A stretch of 64,000 nucleotides of DNA, from positions 11,388,383 to 11,452,382 of the forward strand of contig OY979725.1 of assembly GCA_963855995.1 (NCBI GenBank), written 5' to 3'. The position numbers and the translations under genes are program-made. Below the pieces are notes generated by a model that was given only the letters and a program-made list of their open reading frames with translations, was not told the DNA's origin and made no database searches. Positions 12,787 through 26,405 of the stretch are shown here, one piece after another. The first letter of the stretch is position 1, and each line of letters starts with the position of its first letter. The stretch comes from Muricea muricata (lineage: Eukaryota; Cnidaria; Anthozoa; Malacalcyonacea; Plexauridae).

Positions 12787-13746
12787 TCAATGAACATTAT
12801 TGTTATTTACCGAAGGTGATCTCAATGTATTTTCCGTGGATAGTGTCTGTGGAGCGAGCCTGAAGGTCGAACGATGGATTGCAGGCATTTCACGTACGCC
12901 GGGGAAACTAGAGCAGCAATCGTTGGAGCACGAGCGAAAAGCATGAACACGATGAAGGTCCTCTGTCGACGCTTGTGTAGGTGTACTTTGAGGGAATGGG
13001 ACGGTGGGGTAAGGGTAGGAGGGCGAAATTAAAGGATAAAATGTAGGTGCCCATGTTGACGAAGGGTAGAAAGACGGCAGAGATATTTCATCTCGGGGGA
13101 TTCGATAGTTCCCCAAACTGCGGTAGAACAATGGTACAGAATTTTGTAGGATGTTCTTGTTGAACTTGCCACATTTGAACTGCTCGAAGTAGTTGGGATG
13201 TATGCGCCAGAAGCGTCCCTTTCCCTCAGCTGCGATCTCACCTTTAACAAAGCATTCGTGTAGAGATAGATTGTGTCGAACAGTGTTTCGCCAGCCAGGG
13301 CGGTTCGACAGGATCCCATAGAAATGTTTCTCCATATAGGTGTAGATACCGGCTAGCGTTAACTTCATCTCGGGAGATCTGAGAATGGCGGTTGCTATCA
13401 TGCCAATGTAGGACAAGCTGTTGTTATCCCTTGTGTCGTTGCCTTCCTCTACCACTTCTGTGATTGGCCTCTCGTCGCTGGGTAAACCGTCCCCGCAAGA
13501 GTCTTTCTTTTGTGTTGGTAATGCATTTTCATCGCTGCGCAGCCGTTCGTACGAGTCCTGGAAGGTCTTTAGGACATCTTGGTTTTCCAAACTCGTGCAG
13601 GTCGTAGTGTACCGGGGTACCTCGTAGGGAGAATAGCGACGAGGAGTCGGCCAGTACTTGTGTTTGCCTAGCGATTCCAGGTCGGTGTTTTTGTGCGCCA
13701 TTGTTTTTGCTATGCCGGAGTTGTACGCTTCTATAGACGAGTACAT
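12787..13746 (-). CDS. FoxQ2-like forkhead transcription factor (copy 1)
   Basis: A single-exon reading frame of 319 residues starts at ATG 13746. The forkhead winged-helix domain spans about 108-197: SLSYIGMIATAIL, the helix LAGIYTYMEKHF, recognition helix WRNTVRHNLSLHECF (about 152-166), then GKGRFWRIHPNYFEQFKCGKF. The IHP-x-Y-x-x-F-x-x-G-x-F ending is characteristic of FoxQ2. The domain is divergent: canonical PYSYIALI is SLSYIGMI. Flanks are low in complexity with proline/serine/tyrosine-rich stretches. The C terminus ends soon after a possible donor (TTCG|GTAAAT), so a further exon cannot be excluded. It is a nuclear sequence-specific regulator by family. A second divergent copy is at 31644-34003 on the opposite strand. 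Confidence 0.88.
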   Translation of the reverse strand: MYSSIEAYNSGIAKTMAHKNTDLESLGKHKYWPTPRRYSPYEVPRYTTTCTSLENQDVLKTFQDSYERLRSDENALPTQKKDSCGDGLPSDERPITEVVEEGNDTRDNNSLSYIGMIATAILRSPEMKLTLAGIYTYMEKHFYGILSNRPGWRNTVRHNLSLHECFVKGEIAAEGKGRFWRIHPNYFEQFKCGKFNKNILQNSVPLFYRSLGNYRIPRDEISLPSFYPSSTWAPTFYPLISPSYPYPTVPFPQSTPTQASTEDLHRVHAFRSCSNDCCSSFPGVREMPAIHRSTFRLAPQTLSTENTLRSPSVNNNNVH

Positions 13747-16700
13747 GTTTTAGTTTTGGAAAGCACCGTTGTTGTTTTTTTCTCTTCTTCCAAAAGATTC
13801 AGGTATATTTGCTATTAAAAGATAAACCAGCAATAGCAGTCAACAAACCTGCCGAGAAAAAGCGCCGAAATTGCACGCCATGAAAAAACAAAAATGCTAT
13901 TGACTGGAATTTAGGATTATTTTGAGGACTCATTCGTGCAAATGGTGATAAAAAGAGGTGGATAACATGAGCTCAAATCATATCATGCAAAAATTACCGA
14001 ACTGACAGTTCGACCGAATTTGAAATTCCTTACATGAGGGCAATAATCAAACTCGTTCAACAACACCCCCGTGTTGCACGGTTTTCCAAGATGGAAACTT
14101 TGAATTTTCCGCATCTTTTTATATATATACTTGGCTAGTTCTTAAGATGTGCTATGGATGATTCAGTCTTTGAAAACTGTGCCTTTACGCTGAAAATTAA
14201 ACGAGATGCACAAAGTACCCAACGATTACTGTGTATTTTATAGAAAACAGGGAAAATTGTTTATGATAGATCTTAATTCTTTATTGTTCACGTTTTTGCG
14301 CTTAAACTAAAAAGAGTGAATAGCATATGGAGACAATAAAGCCGTCCTTAATTGGCAGAGAACTGCAGGTCATGTAATGCGAGTCAAATTATTCTGAAAT
14401 GAAGACTAAGGCTTAATTAAACGACGTTTGCACATTTGTACAAATGCGGCAACTGTATATCGTTGTCATTTTTTGGTGTTCCACAATTTCAAATCTTAAC
14501 TTAGTTCTGAATAGCGAAGAGATATGTACAAAATTAAAATTTTAAGACTTTTACACGACAAGCTTCCATGCAAGGCTAAATTGGGTCCAGTTCGTTCACG
14601 ACATATTAAAACAAGAAATATCTTAGGTATTGTAAATAAAGCAAACACGTTTTCCCAATAGTAAAATTGAATTTAAAAAAAACACGAATAAATACTGGCG
14701 GCGAGTGGTAGACGGTTTGTATATTTTTAAATGAAGAAACTATTAAAACCAACGCTGTCGTATTGAAGGGCATAGAATCTTTTACGATAGAAAGTCTTTT
14801 GAACCTTAACAACGTTGCTTGTTTAAAAACATTGATTTTACGAAACTGTACACTACAAGTTTGAGATTCGCCAAACCACTGCTTAAACAAGTCATGGCAT
14901 TCCTGTTTAACATAAAATAAAATACAGCAAACTTAAAAGCACGCCCAATTTGTCCATATTTGTGGGTGACATATCTGTTCCTAAAATGTGTTCTTAAATA
15001 TTTGTTTCATCAACGCTCAATGTAGCATTTTTTGATATCAATAACATTTTGAGATAATGCACTAAAGACCGTCCTCATCGAAAGACATAATATATGTATA
15101 ACAAACCAAACTACTTGTGTTCGTTTTTTTCTCAATTCGAAAACATGTCAATTTCCTACGATATCGTATTTCTCGTTCTTTTCAGGTATAGTAACGGTTA
15201 TAATATGATTCATTTTTGCCACAAGCGACAAAACAAATATCCTAAGCGGCAAGCCTGACATTGCCTACATACGACCTCATCCTGTGCCATTCAAAAGAAA
15301 CAAATGAAACAAGCATGCACTTAAATATATAATACCCGCACAAAAACTTTGTCCTAATGTTTACATCTAAAACGTTCGAAATCCATCTCAAATGTTACAA
15401 TTAGGGGGAGAGTGTATCAAATTTACCTTTTCAAACCGTGCTGGTTTCTGAATGTTATGCTATGCGAGGAAAGATCGAGTTTTTAAAAGTTTGAAAATTT
15501 CATAAGAAAAAAAGTTTGTCGTTGTTTGCTAACCTTGCTTACAGCTACTGTGTTGTCGTTTTTTGTCAGACTCTCTTTATTAGTGATTCCCTGTTGTTGT
15601 TTTTTCTCCCACCGATTTTCTTTATTTCGCCAACTCCTCTAAACGCATGTTCTGTTAATGGTACCAGATAAGAAAGACACGGCCTTTTAACTCCGCCAAC
15701 ACAATACACTGCTCGAAATGCTTCCGTCTCGTTAATAATTCAACAGTTTAGCCTGCAATGGCGCGCGCGACTGCGAAATAGTTGATTTGCATCTTCCCCA
15801 CATTACTATATACAGCTAAGTACAAGGAATGTGTGTTTCATACATTAATCGAAAACATAACAATTTTGTTAAGTTAATAATACCAGAAGTAATTGATAGA
15901 CACGCAGCTTGTTATGTTTGCATTAGTTTTAGTGATACAGGTATTGGCATGTATACGCTATCTCTACGATAATAGCATGTTGACATGAATTAATATACAA
16001 TTTAGACGCGGTGCCGGATCCGCATGGCCGCGGCATCGACATTGGGTGATTTGCACTCGTATTTACCTCACGGCATTTTCTACGATTAGTCGCAATTAAA
16101 TTCTGTAATATTATCATAAGTTTAAAAGCTACACTCATCTTCAAACTATCCGATTTGATATCTTGATCATGCGGATCCGGTACAATCTAAACGGGGTCTT
16201 CTACACATAAAATATTTCCAACTGTATTCTAATTTAAGTTCCTTGTATTTGTATTCTAATCTGTAACAAGTGCTAACCAAGGAACAACTACAATTGTCCG
16301 CTTTTAGCACAAAGAAGTTTGCTTACTTAGATTAAGAATCAATATTTTCACACAATATCTATACGATTCACTATACTCCGAAAGCATCCTAAGAAAGCAG
16401 ACATTATACAGTAGATAACCTAAATGCATGTTCTGATAAGAAACGTGCGGATGATTATTAGTGATACTACAACAAACTCTGAACGATTTCAAACCAAGAT
16501 AAGTTTTGTTTGCTAAACTAAAGATAAGCAATTATCATACGAATAAACGTGCTTCGCTGCAGTGCCTTGATAAGTGCGTGGAGCACGCACGCTCATTCGC
16601 GTGGATTACTCGTTCGGACTCACCGAAGTGCATGAATCGTTTCAAATCTTTGCATACACGCCGAATTTAAGAATGAAAATACAAAATTAGTTTTGACGTA

Positions 16701-18293
16701 TATAGCTGCATATAACAGGCCATAAAATAAAACATGCGATGCGTTTTCGATCCATGACGATTCATAATTAAGCTCCGCCGTAAACTTAGCAGTAACTAAC
16801 TCTAAACATTGCGTAAGCTATGAAGGGGCCATTCTTCACCAAAACCTTTACCAATTTAATAAAGTACAAGTAGTAAACCTAACACACGCACTACAAGATA
16901 TGTTTCTTTGGAATATGATTGAGCTGTTTCATGTCTTATTGAGGAATCTGTTTACTTTAGACTGTAAACGAAGCAACAATACACGCAAGGAGGACAAACT
17001 TTGCTAACGATTTCACGGCAACGTCACCAGCTTAAATATGTTACAATTATTTGTTCTCTGGGAAAAACCTTATCACAAAAAAAGCTTATATGTTTATAAA
17101 CAAGTAATCGATTTAATCTTTACAACGGTAACTTATGACGTAATAATTAGATCAACTATTTTTTTATACGAAGACATTTAATTGAGCAAAATACATCATT
17201 TGTTAAGCTGCATCTATAATTTGAAACATTTGTACGTGTGTCAAATTATGCTAGGTGCCTTAATTTATGGCTAGGCTGATTAATGAACAACCGCAAATCG
17301 GTTTATTACTTTCTAGAATTAACTGCACATGTTTATGTGTAGGCGGTACAATGCGTACAAAGTATAAACAACTTGCATTTAGGGATTGCAAATAGCATAT
17401 GTGACAGAGCGGTTGTTTCAACATGGACATTTAAACTGTCCAACATGGCCACGGACACACTTCAGGCCTATTTTAAAAAAGGTTTTCATTCTGAGAAAAC
17501 ACTTCCTATAAGAACGTGGTCAACTAGTGTTGAACTAAAATGCTGACTCGTCAAAACTAATCGCACACAAACAAATTATCATTGAGAATAAATATCAATC
17601 ATGTTTATTATAAATAACACGGTGTTTATAAACATATGTATTTCTTTTATGATTTGATCTATGATTTTCTTTATTTGATATTCATTTTCTTCCCACGTTT
17701 AGAAGTTGTTAACACATGGCTTAATACTGGACAAGCTGCTAATTGTCTACGTTATTAAATATAATTATGCACGTGTCATGTCCTAGATGAAATAAACCAC
17801 GGGCTAATCAGTATAATTTTGATACCAGCTTGCACGTACTCTATTGAGTGTTGGGTTCATTGAGCTTCACGCAGCTGGCTAAAAAGCAGGTTTGGTATTG
17901 GACGCGAAGAATCAAGGCGACTCCTAACAATTGAGAGATGTTATCTGAAGACAAGGAAGCGATTTGATAATGAGTGAACCTTTTTTCCTTGCTCAGTATA
18001 TAATATACCATGAAATCACAAGCTGCCCTGAAATCACCTTCAAACTTTTACGGTAACCTATAGAGTTAAGCTAGCCCACTTACTGAACAGCCGGCCCCAG
18101 CAGAACAAAAATATCAAGTGAAACATTATTTATGCTCATTTATTCTACACTGATACTTCTAAACAGACAACAGATCAATTAAAGTTGTCGCGCACAAGTG
18201 TCGAACAGTTTATTACCAGAATGCGCATGCAGTACATCACGCTGTATGGGAACGAATGTGTTGTTATTTGACGCATTAAAACTAAGTTTCTAA

Positions 18294-18752
18294 AGCTTGG
18301 TTTCCATTTGGTCGTAACTGTCGGAGCAAAGTCACTCTCGACGATGTGATATACAGTAAAATCCGCATACCTGTTGATTTTGACTTACGGCTGAAGTGGT
18401 TCTTACGTAACTGGCACTCAGACAAAAATCAGGCCAATGAGGTTCTTATTCCCATTCAAAAACAGCTGTTATTTTGATAAAATAGAAGCGTGCACAATGT
18501 TGATACATTATGTCTTATTCTAAAATGAAGTTTTTTACAGGACCAGTCTTATTTACCAGCCTGAAGTGGTTCTTCTATTTAGGCTGCTTCATTGCGCAAA
18601 TTTCAGGCTGATGGTTCTTAACGCACTAGCTGGTTCTTTTGAGGGTTTTACTGTAGTCTGGATCTGTCTTTTCCGGATGTGTACATCGTTGTAAATACGA
18701 TATCCCATCGGTGATAATGGTCTATTAACGATGTTCACGACTAAATGGAAAC
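18294..18752. mobile_element. MITE of the TTTCCATTTGGTCGT family, interrupted by a second element
   Basis: The left end AGCTTGGTTTCCATTTGGTCG and the right end CGACTAAATGGAAACT are inverted. The internal blocks (AAAGTCACTCTCGACGATG and GGATCTGTCTTTTCC) align with the uninterrupted member at 26226-26405 once the inserted 18354-18653 element is removed. Confidence 0.75.
18354..18653. mobile_element. CAGTAAAA-ended element nested in the preceding MITE, TA target duplication
   Basis: It starts CAGTAAAATCC and ends GGGTTTTACTG, with TA on each side (18352-18353 and 18654-18655). Short CAGTAAAA termini with a TA duplication are typical of non-autonomous Tc1/mariner-type elements. Internally it holds repeated GGTTCTTA words. 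No transposase is encoded. Confidence 0.72.
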
Positions 18753-21199
18753 TGTATATAATACACCATGAAATCACAAGCTGCTCTGAAATAATGGGTT
18801 CTACTATTAAACTGCTCGAATTTCAAATAAGGCTCTAGCAACGGATAGAATTCTTGTATTAGCACATCTTTTGCCATTGCTACCATGTTGCTAAGGGTTG
18901 GTTTAACGCCCAAATTCATTCATGACGCTACAAGCATAATGCAGCAATGGCTGCAATGTAGCAATGGCTCCAATTGTAGAAATGGCTACAATTAAACGTT
19001 GAATATCGTCGCAACCTATTTCCGCGTGCAATGACGGTTTTAAGACAGAGTAATAACAAACAAGTCATCACATTGTTTGTTCATTACTCAGAAAAAGGCA
19101 CCCTTGCAAGTTCATCAGATATCATCAAGATAAAACTCTCACGCGTCTCTTCACATTTGTCGCACGAATCGGGAATGGCTTCTTCTGGCCGATGTGATTG
19201 AGTGAATGAGGTATCTGAGTATATACCTTTCCAAAAGCAATCTAATATTCGATTTATACTTTTGTGTGTTAGGCACCATTTACATACGCCAGGGGCCACT
19301 TGTTCAAAGCTGGACGAGCGCTAACCCTGGATTAAAGATTCTGTTAGTTTCACATGTGTTTATTTCAAGACGTCAGAAATAACGTTATCCCATGGTTAAC
19401 CTAACGGATTTTTTAGCAACCGGCTTCTGCGTAATTGCAGTTGGATTTCACCTGCAGGAAAATCCTCGATTCTTATGGAAGTGTGGCTGAGTTCTACCCG
19501 CACCGACAATTGATAGTACTTATAGAAGGTTGCGTGATCCACAGAGAACATAATTAACAATTGAGATATATTAATTGATTCCGATCTCTTATCTCTTTCT
19601 ATGATCTATTTCCTATTAACGCGTGCACAACGTGGTTGGTTCTTTGCATGTAAAATGTGCAAGGCCGTGTACAAAGAGCAAATTGAGACCCGCGTATGTA
19701 CAAAGAGAAAAATGATCAAACTGTCGTTGCCTAAAACAAGGTATAGTTGAAGAATAGAATAGCATCTTTTCAATCTTAAGCCTTAGAGCACGTCCACAGT
19801 TGAGAACCGCGAGCCCCACAAGTTTGCAAACTGCGGCTAAACATATATGCTGCTTTGAACACACTAACTTTGCAAGTAGATGTATCATTAATCAGATCCT
19901 ATCGAGGACGAAAATTGGTTGCTGAGGACAGGCCTTCTTCTTGCTTGATGCAACTATTGCACGATTTGTAATAACATGTGCGTTCTTTACGTAAGCACCT
20001 GCACTGATCCACCCTTTCTTTAGGAGGTCCAGTAAGGACTATTTCTCCAAGAAGAAAGGAAAATCCTCGCAAATCGCCGACGTTTAACTTCAAATGCTTT
20101 TATAGCTGCACAATGCCAAAAAACATTGGAATCTTCTCAGCATTATTCTCAAATTGCAGTCAGAGCTATATGGGCCGATTACTGCACCTACGAGACAAAA
20201 AAACAAAGTAACAACCGAGAACAAATCCCACATTTATCCGTTGTTGTGAATGTTGTCATTTTATTTGTTACTAGACTTGGTTTCAGTCGTGAGACGCACA
20301 AGGCGTTAACCGCTTGCGCCACCCGATCACTCTCAATGAAGTACGTGATTTAGAGATTCGTTCAAAAATTCAGTTTCGTCACGTGCGCGTGATACTTTAC
20401 TACCCTTACGTAATTAGCCCATCGTGTAGCAATAACAACAATTTTCGATCGGATGGCAGACAGAGCAATATATGGAGCTAATATTCAGCAGCATGGATAA
20501 AAATAGAACACACTTGACGAAAACGCAGTTCCATCGACATTTGCATTCCAAATATGAATCATCGTTATTTTTTTGGCGCAACTGTAGTGCATGCAAGGAT
20601 TTAAGGCTCTTTTTCACTAGCTCGCGAATTGGAATAAATATATCTAGAAATACAATGAATTCCCATACTTCATGAAAGTAGTCAACACCAAAGCCAGTTA
20701 GCCACTGCATGTGCGCATGCATCGACTACAATATTCACACCATAATACAGATTGAGTTTATTACTGATATTTTCGTACGTACACCAAGCGCTCGAAAGGC
20801 GTTCTTCTGCCACAATTTTATAAAAGACGTACTTTTTAGTGATTTGTACAATGCAAAACAATGGCTAAAAGCCATGCCAAGCCCCAACATTTATATATGC
20901 CCCCATTAAACCAATCCACAACAACCTCAAACAATGTCGACTTAAATTAAATAAAATCTGACCCAACATGTTGCCATACGCACCAATATTCTCATAATTC
21001 TGTCATCTTCGGTGAACGAGTTTTGAATGTTCCGACGAGACTAAGTAGATTCACAACATTCAGAGCTCATGTGCAAACTGCAGATGCAGAAATAGCTAAA
21101 CTGTGAACAGAATTATTTCGGATAGGACTTGTTCACTCGTAGTAGTACAGATACTATGTTTGTTTATGATCTATTTTATTTTCATTTAAATTTATGCAC

Positions 21200-22030
21200 A
21201 AAGTTGGGGAGCGCAAATATTACATACAGATAATATTGTAAGATTTATCAACATTTATGTGTAAATTTATGCATGAAGGTAATATTGCACTGCGTGTCAA
21301 CTGCAAAAAATATCGCATGTTAGGATAACAAAGAGACATAACACAGCCATCTGATTCGAAGAATTGTTTACCTCTTACCACAAACATGGAGTGCAAGTAT
21401 AAGGTACAAAAAGTAATATAGAAGGCAATATATGACAACAGACAAAACTTATATTTCTGGAAATGTGTTAAACGTATTGTTAGAATAACAAAGAGAGAAG
21501 ATTTACACAGCGATGTGATTTGAAGAGCTATTTACCCCTGGAACAATTATAAAAAGGAAGTGACATTGTAACATACAGATAATATCAAGATTTATCTTAT
21601 ACTTGTGCCTTTATGAGGACGATAACAGGGTGACATTACACGAATCGTCACTGATATCGCGTTTTGCCACCGATATTGTTTTTTGTCCCGCTGCCAAAAC
21701 CAACATGGCGGCGCAAGTGTGCGATAAATAGGTTATCATATTCGAGAATCGGTAATATCAGTTTTATCGCTCTCGTTACGATATCAAAATATGATACCGT
21801 CCTTCGAGCGATAAAACTGATATAACCTCATCTCTCATATGATAACGTATACTTATCAACCTACGTGTAAATTCATGAGGGCAATATATGCACTGCATAT
21901 CAAAACTTTTATAATTTTGACATTCAGAAATGTGTTAAACTATGGGTAAAATAACAAAGGAAAATATATTTAAACAACCATGTGATTTGAACAGTTGTTT
22001 ACCAGTTTATCGACAAACATGGTTATGTGT
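21200..22030. repeat. Degenerate local triplication, unit about 300-400 bp
   Basis: Shared blocks recur in order: ACATACAGATAATAT (21222, 21573), TTTATG/TTCATGxxGGxAATAT with a GCACTGC block (about 21265, 21868), GAAATGTGTTAAAC (21459, 21926), and AATAACAAAG followed by a TGTGATTTGAA-type block (about 21485, 21950). It looks like an old tandem duplication of non-coding sequence. Confidence 0.6.
21755..21823. repeat. Perfect short inverted repeat (hairpin)
   Basis: ATATCAGTTTTATCGCTC and its exact reverse complement lie about 33 bases apart within the triplicated stretch. Confidence 0.8.
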
Positions 22031-25000
22031 TTAACAAAAAACGCTGCTCCGACAATGTAAATAACTCTTGCTGGTACTTTAAGCAAACCCTCGTGGAAAA
22101 TATTATGACTTCGTGTAGCAACAGCTATTAAAATAGACTAAACATTTATAGAAGCTGATGTTTGGGGTATATTATTCTATATAGAACGATAATCCGGGGA
22201 AGGGGACTTGTTCTCTAATAAAGAATTCAAAAATTGAGCATTATATATACATGGAAAGTAACTGTAGTGGAAGCTCTTGGACTAGATCACTCTATGTTAT
22301 TGAATGAAAACTATAAATACGAAGACCAATTTTCCAATCATTGTTTTTCGTCGTTTGTTTTTGTGTGCAAGTTTTAAATTAGAAGCAGTTCAAAATTAGT
22401 TGAACAAATATACAAGCTGTGAAATGCTTGTTACAAAAAACAAGTCCAAGTTAAGAAATTTTAAACATTGTTTGAAAGTGCAGTAGTACATAGTTCAAGA
22501 AAACATGCGACTGATCATATAAGAATTAAGAAACGATATAAGACTTCTTCGATCGGGGCAACATAGCAGGTAGATTCATTAACTTCAACATTTATAATAT
22601 ATATAGCCGTATTTCCTGTAGTAAATAAGATATTTTCTTTCAGTCTTTATTCTAATCCACTCTGTCAACTTTCATTGTGGAACATTTAGATTAAACCAAC
22701 GGCAATAGCAGCAAAGAGTTCTATGACTCCTGTCATGCATGCGGGCGAATCGAACTACCAAGCGAAGGTAGGCTACGTACTGCCTTCTATATGGCAAGCG
22801 AGACAAAACTAATCACATAAGAAAAAGATCGGAGAGTACCAAACCGTACTACGGGGAATAGCTATGCATACGAAGACATAATTAATGTTTAACCACATTA
22901 ACAATAAAAACGGTTAGTTTTTCAGCCAGCTGGGCGAACCTAAAAGTAATCTTGTTAATTGATAAGCTGATTAAGATATGGTTGTTAGTTCAAACACATC
23001 TCGCAACAAGAGTTAATGGATGAATGGAAGAAGTATTTATAGAACAAAGAAGTTACATGTGAAAGAAAGGAGAATGTTTCTCAATTGTTAAAGAAGGGGA
23101 TGTTACTCCATTGAACGCATGATAGCTGAATGGAGAGAAACAAATAGATGAGAGAAAACTAGATATGGGAAGTAAAATGAGCATTGAACAGATCACAAAT
23201 GGTACACAAAATTTCAATATGTATTTACACGCCCAATTAAAAACTGCCGAAATGCAACCTCCAAGCCGCGAAAGTTTCTGTAATTTTGCATCAATTTCTA
23301 TAGCTCAGCATCGGAGTGCATAAAATTAATTTTCTAAAGAAAGAAAATGAAATTTGGGGAAGTAAAATGGACACTGAACGGATGACTAATTGTACAACGT
23401 GTACAAAGTTCAATGTTTTGCTAATGAAGGAAGGCTATATAATTTGCATTGACGTGTGAAAATGTCTATCCAGACAGACCGGCTAACATTGATACATGTT
23501 TAAATGTACAAAAGTACAAAATAAAACTGAACAAATTCACGATAGCAGAATGCAAATGACAGTAAATGAAATACACGTGATCAAATATATAAACCAAAAA
23601 ACATTCATTTAGTTGTGTTAATAACATTGAGGTACATGCATAATAATAATACATATAGATGAAAAACGTCGTTTATTAGACAAATTGATGGTAAAAGATT
23701 TCAAAGTCAAATACATCTGGCAAGGTGAACAACAAAAACACTTTGTTAAACGCTTCATATCGACAAAGAAACACAACTACCCGTCAAACGACAAACATGA
23801 AGCCATAGTTACGAAATGGAAACTGCGTATTTTGGAAATGAGCGTGTTTCGCCTCTCCGCATGGACTCAGCCACCCCATTGTGATTTTAGCAGGTACCTT
23901 TCAGCGTTCACAACAATTAACGACTTATTGCTGAAACAATGTTGTCCATACTTTTAATTGCTACATATCAAAAGCTTAATTGCAACAATACTCTTAAATG
24001 TCTGGTGTGCTTTAAAAAGGTGCATGTATGCATGTGTGCATGAAAGACTTTGGTACATGTTATTTTCAATTCCAATAAAAACAATTTAATATAAATAAAT
24101 GCACGAGTTAACCGTTGGATATAATATGTGTAAACTTGATTTTTATTTAGAGTATAAATGAGAATTTAAATGTCAATAAGGCATTATCAGCATTCATGAA
24201 TGATATACATTATATGTTATTGTGTTTTATAAAAACTCGATTAAATGCCCAGAGCTAAAGTGGTAGCGTGCTATAACTTCTCCAAGATCCAATATCACGA
24301 ATTTAAGACAGAAGCAAGAATAACATAACATGGAGTAATTAAAATGCTGTGAATTAAAAGTGCTCAATAAGCTTTATTTCACAGCATCATCAACCTATTT
24401 GCAAAGTTGTTCTAGTTTTGTATGAATTGAGAGAATGACCGACTGAAATTCCCTGATCCAGTCATTATAACGCAGACTTCAAGGAGACAAATAGCTGATA
24501 TAATGAACCAATTGTATGGTGATGGTTATAGTGCCAGCCAATTAGGCTAAAAATAAAAACAGGGGCTATTTTTGTCACAAATTGGTCATGTCGAAAACAT
24601 CGCGCGAGTTTCTTTATAACTGTTCATATTGAGAAAAAAGTACCTAAAAGCTGTTTTCAGCTGAATGGAGTGTTTATGTGTTCTCAATCCGACGTCCTAA
24701 ACTAATGACATGGCATAGTAGTATACGCTGTCTTAATTTAGCCTGCATGCAAGCCCCTTTTCTAAAGAACTTTGTCGCAGGCTAAAGTTGTTCATACGCG
24801 AAGCACCCGCGTGATATCGTTTTGGCTTGTAGTTTAATTATACCCTGTAAGATGAATAGTTTAAAGACAAGTGTGGCTCTGACATATATGATTATATTAC
24901 AGAGTTTAATAACAACTAATCATAGAAAAGGTGGAAGAGTAAATGTGACCATGTACAAACTAGCCAAATAGAATGTCATGATCACAAGAATCCGGTAACG

Positions 25001-26225
25001 TGTAAACGGAGTCTTGGCGAAGCTTGACAAAGAAAAAGTGGCTTGAAGAGAACAAATTCATCTAGCAGATGGCAAAGAGTTTGGATCTTAGTTTGGTTTT
25101 TAATTTCATAATACAAGTTAATTTCTAATTTGGACCAATAGCTAAAATTGAAAATTAATTTACAATACGCTCTACAACAGTGCACTCTCTCTCTCTATAT
25201 ATATATAAACCGAAAATCCTGTGCCCAAGTTTAGGAATTGTCATAAAGCTATTATGGTAATAACCGGAAAGGCACATTGTATTCTACGACCACCACATGA
25301 TTTATATTACCACATTAACGGTTTCGAAAGACATTTTAGGAATACCTATTAGTGAAGTCGCTTAACCAAACGATCTGTACTGGCGTGTACAAACTTGAGC
25401 ACCCCCTCTACAATTGATTAACTATGCCTCCTAATCAATTTAAGAACGGGTGCCTAAAATTTTCAAGTTAGGGGGGTGTTACCACAGTGAGGTGGTACGT
25501 TAACGGTTGGCAATGTTTCTCTGCCAGTCAATGATATTTAATGTGAGAACATCAAACAGGAAATTTTATATGCCCATTTATCTGTTGTCAAGTCCATGTC
25601 TTTGAACAATATCCCAACACCTTATTATTAAATACAATGATTGAGTAAAACATGAACAAACATCCCGAACCGTTATTTCAAAAACGGAACTCCCCCCCCC
25701 CCGGGATGATAAATTTTGTGAATATCTTCATTACACCCACAAAAACATTTCAATTTGACTTAGGAGTCGTGGGGAAAGAAATACTGACTTTGTCCGCTTT
25801 GTACAGATCTTGCCAATTTTTGCCGCTTAGCGACCGGACTATATTGTCTAAAACTGAAAACACCTTCAAAAAGGTATTGAAAGCTACAACCCATGATACA
25901 CGCAATACTCCTCATGCAGGAGCCATGGGACTCATATTTGTTTTCAAGTAGCGCAGCCGGCATACATGCAGACGCCGCTCATAATCGATCTTAAGACACT
26001 TGTCACGCCACCTTGTGGGCATTTCCATTGAATGACCTTGTTATTGTAAAGATTAAAGTACAATTTTTAATTTTCAGCAGGTTTGCAGTTTTTTTTGGAT
26101 GGAAGAACTGCAACGTACAGACGGTTGTTGTTCAAACGTTGTTTAACGTCTGAGCGAAAATCCAAAACAAAAATTCATATACAAAAGACTGCAAACCTGC
26201 AGGCAATTTGCAAAATGTACTCGAA

Positions 26226-26405
26226 GCCTAGTTTCCATTTGGTCGTAGCAAAGTCATTCTCGACAATGTGATTTAGCCTAGATCTATCTTTTCTTCTGTG
26301 AGCTGTATTCAAATTAGTCATATTACGTGTAGATCGGCGTGCATACTCTATCACATCGGTCACTTTAATATATTCACGACGTTCACAACTAAGTTGAAAC
26401 TAGGC
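26226..26405. mobile_element. Intact MITE of the GCCTAGTTTCCATTTGGTCGT family
   Basis: A 180-base element with ends GCCTAGTTTCC and GAAACTAGGC. It also has inner inverted words (CAATGTGAT and ATCACATCG). It gives the uninterrupted reference for the nested copy at 18294-18752. Confidence 0.75.

Noticed and set aside
19084-19299. Minus-strand open frame with two C-x2-C pairs
   Set aside because: It lacks neighbouring exons, splice context and any family pattern; the cysteine pairs alone are not enough.
20285-20330. A-box-like sequence on the minus strand (GTGGCGCAAGCGGTTA)
   Set aside because: No matching B box at the right distance was found; at best a SINE remnant.
22725-22800. Possible tRNA B box on the minus strand (TAGTTCGATTCGCCC)
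   Set aside because: No A box or acceptor stem fits around it.
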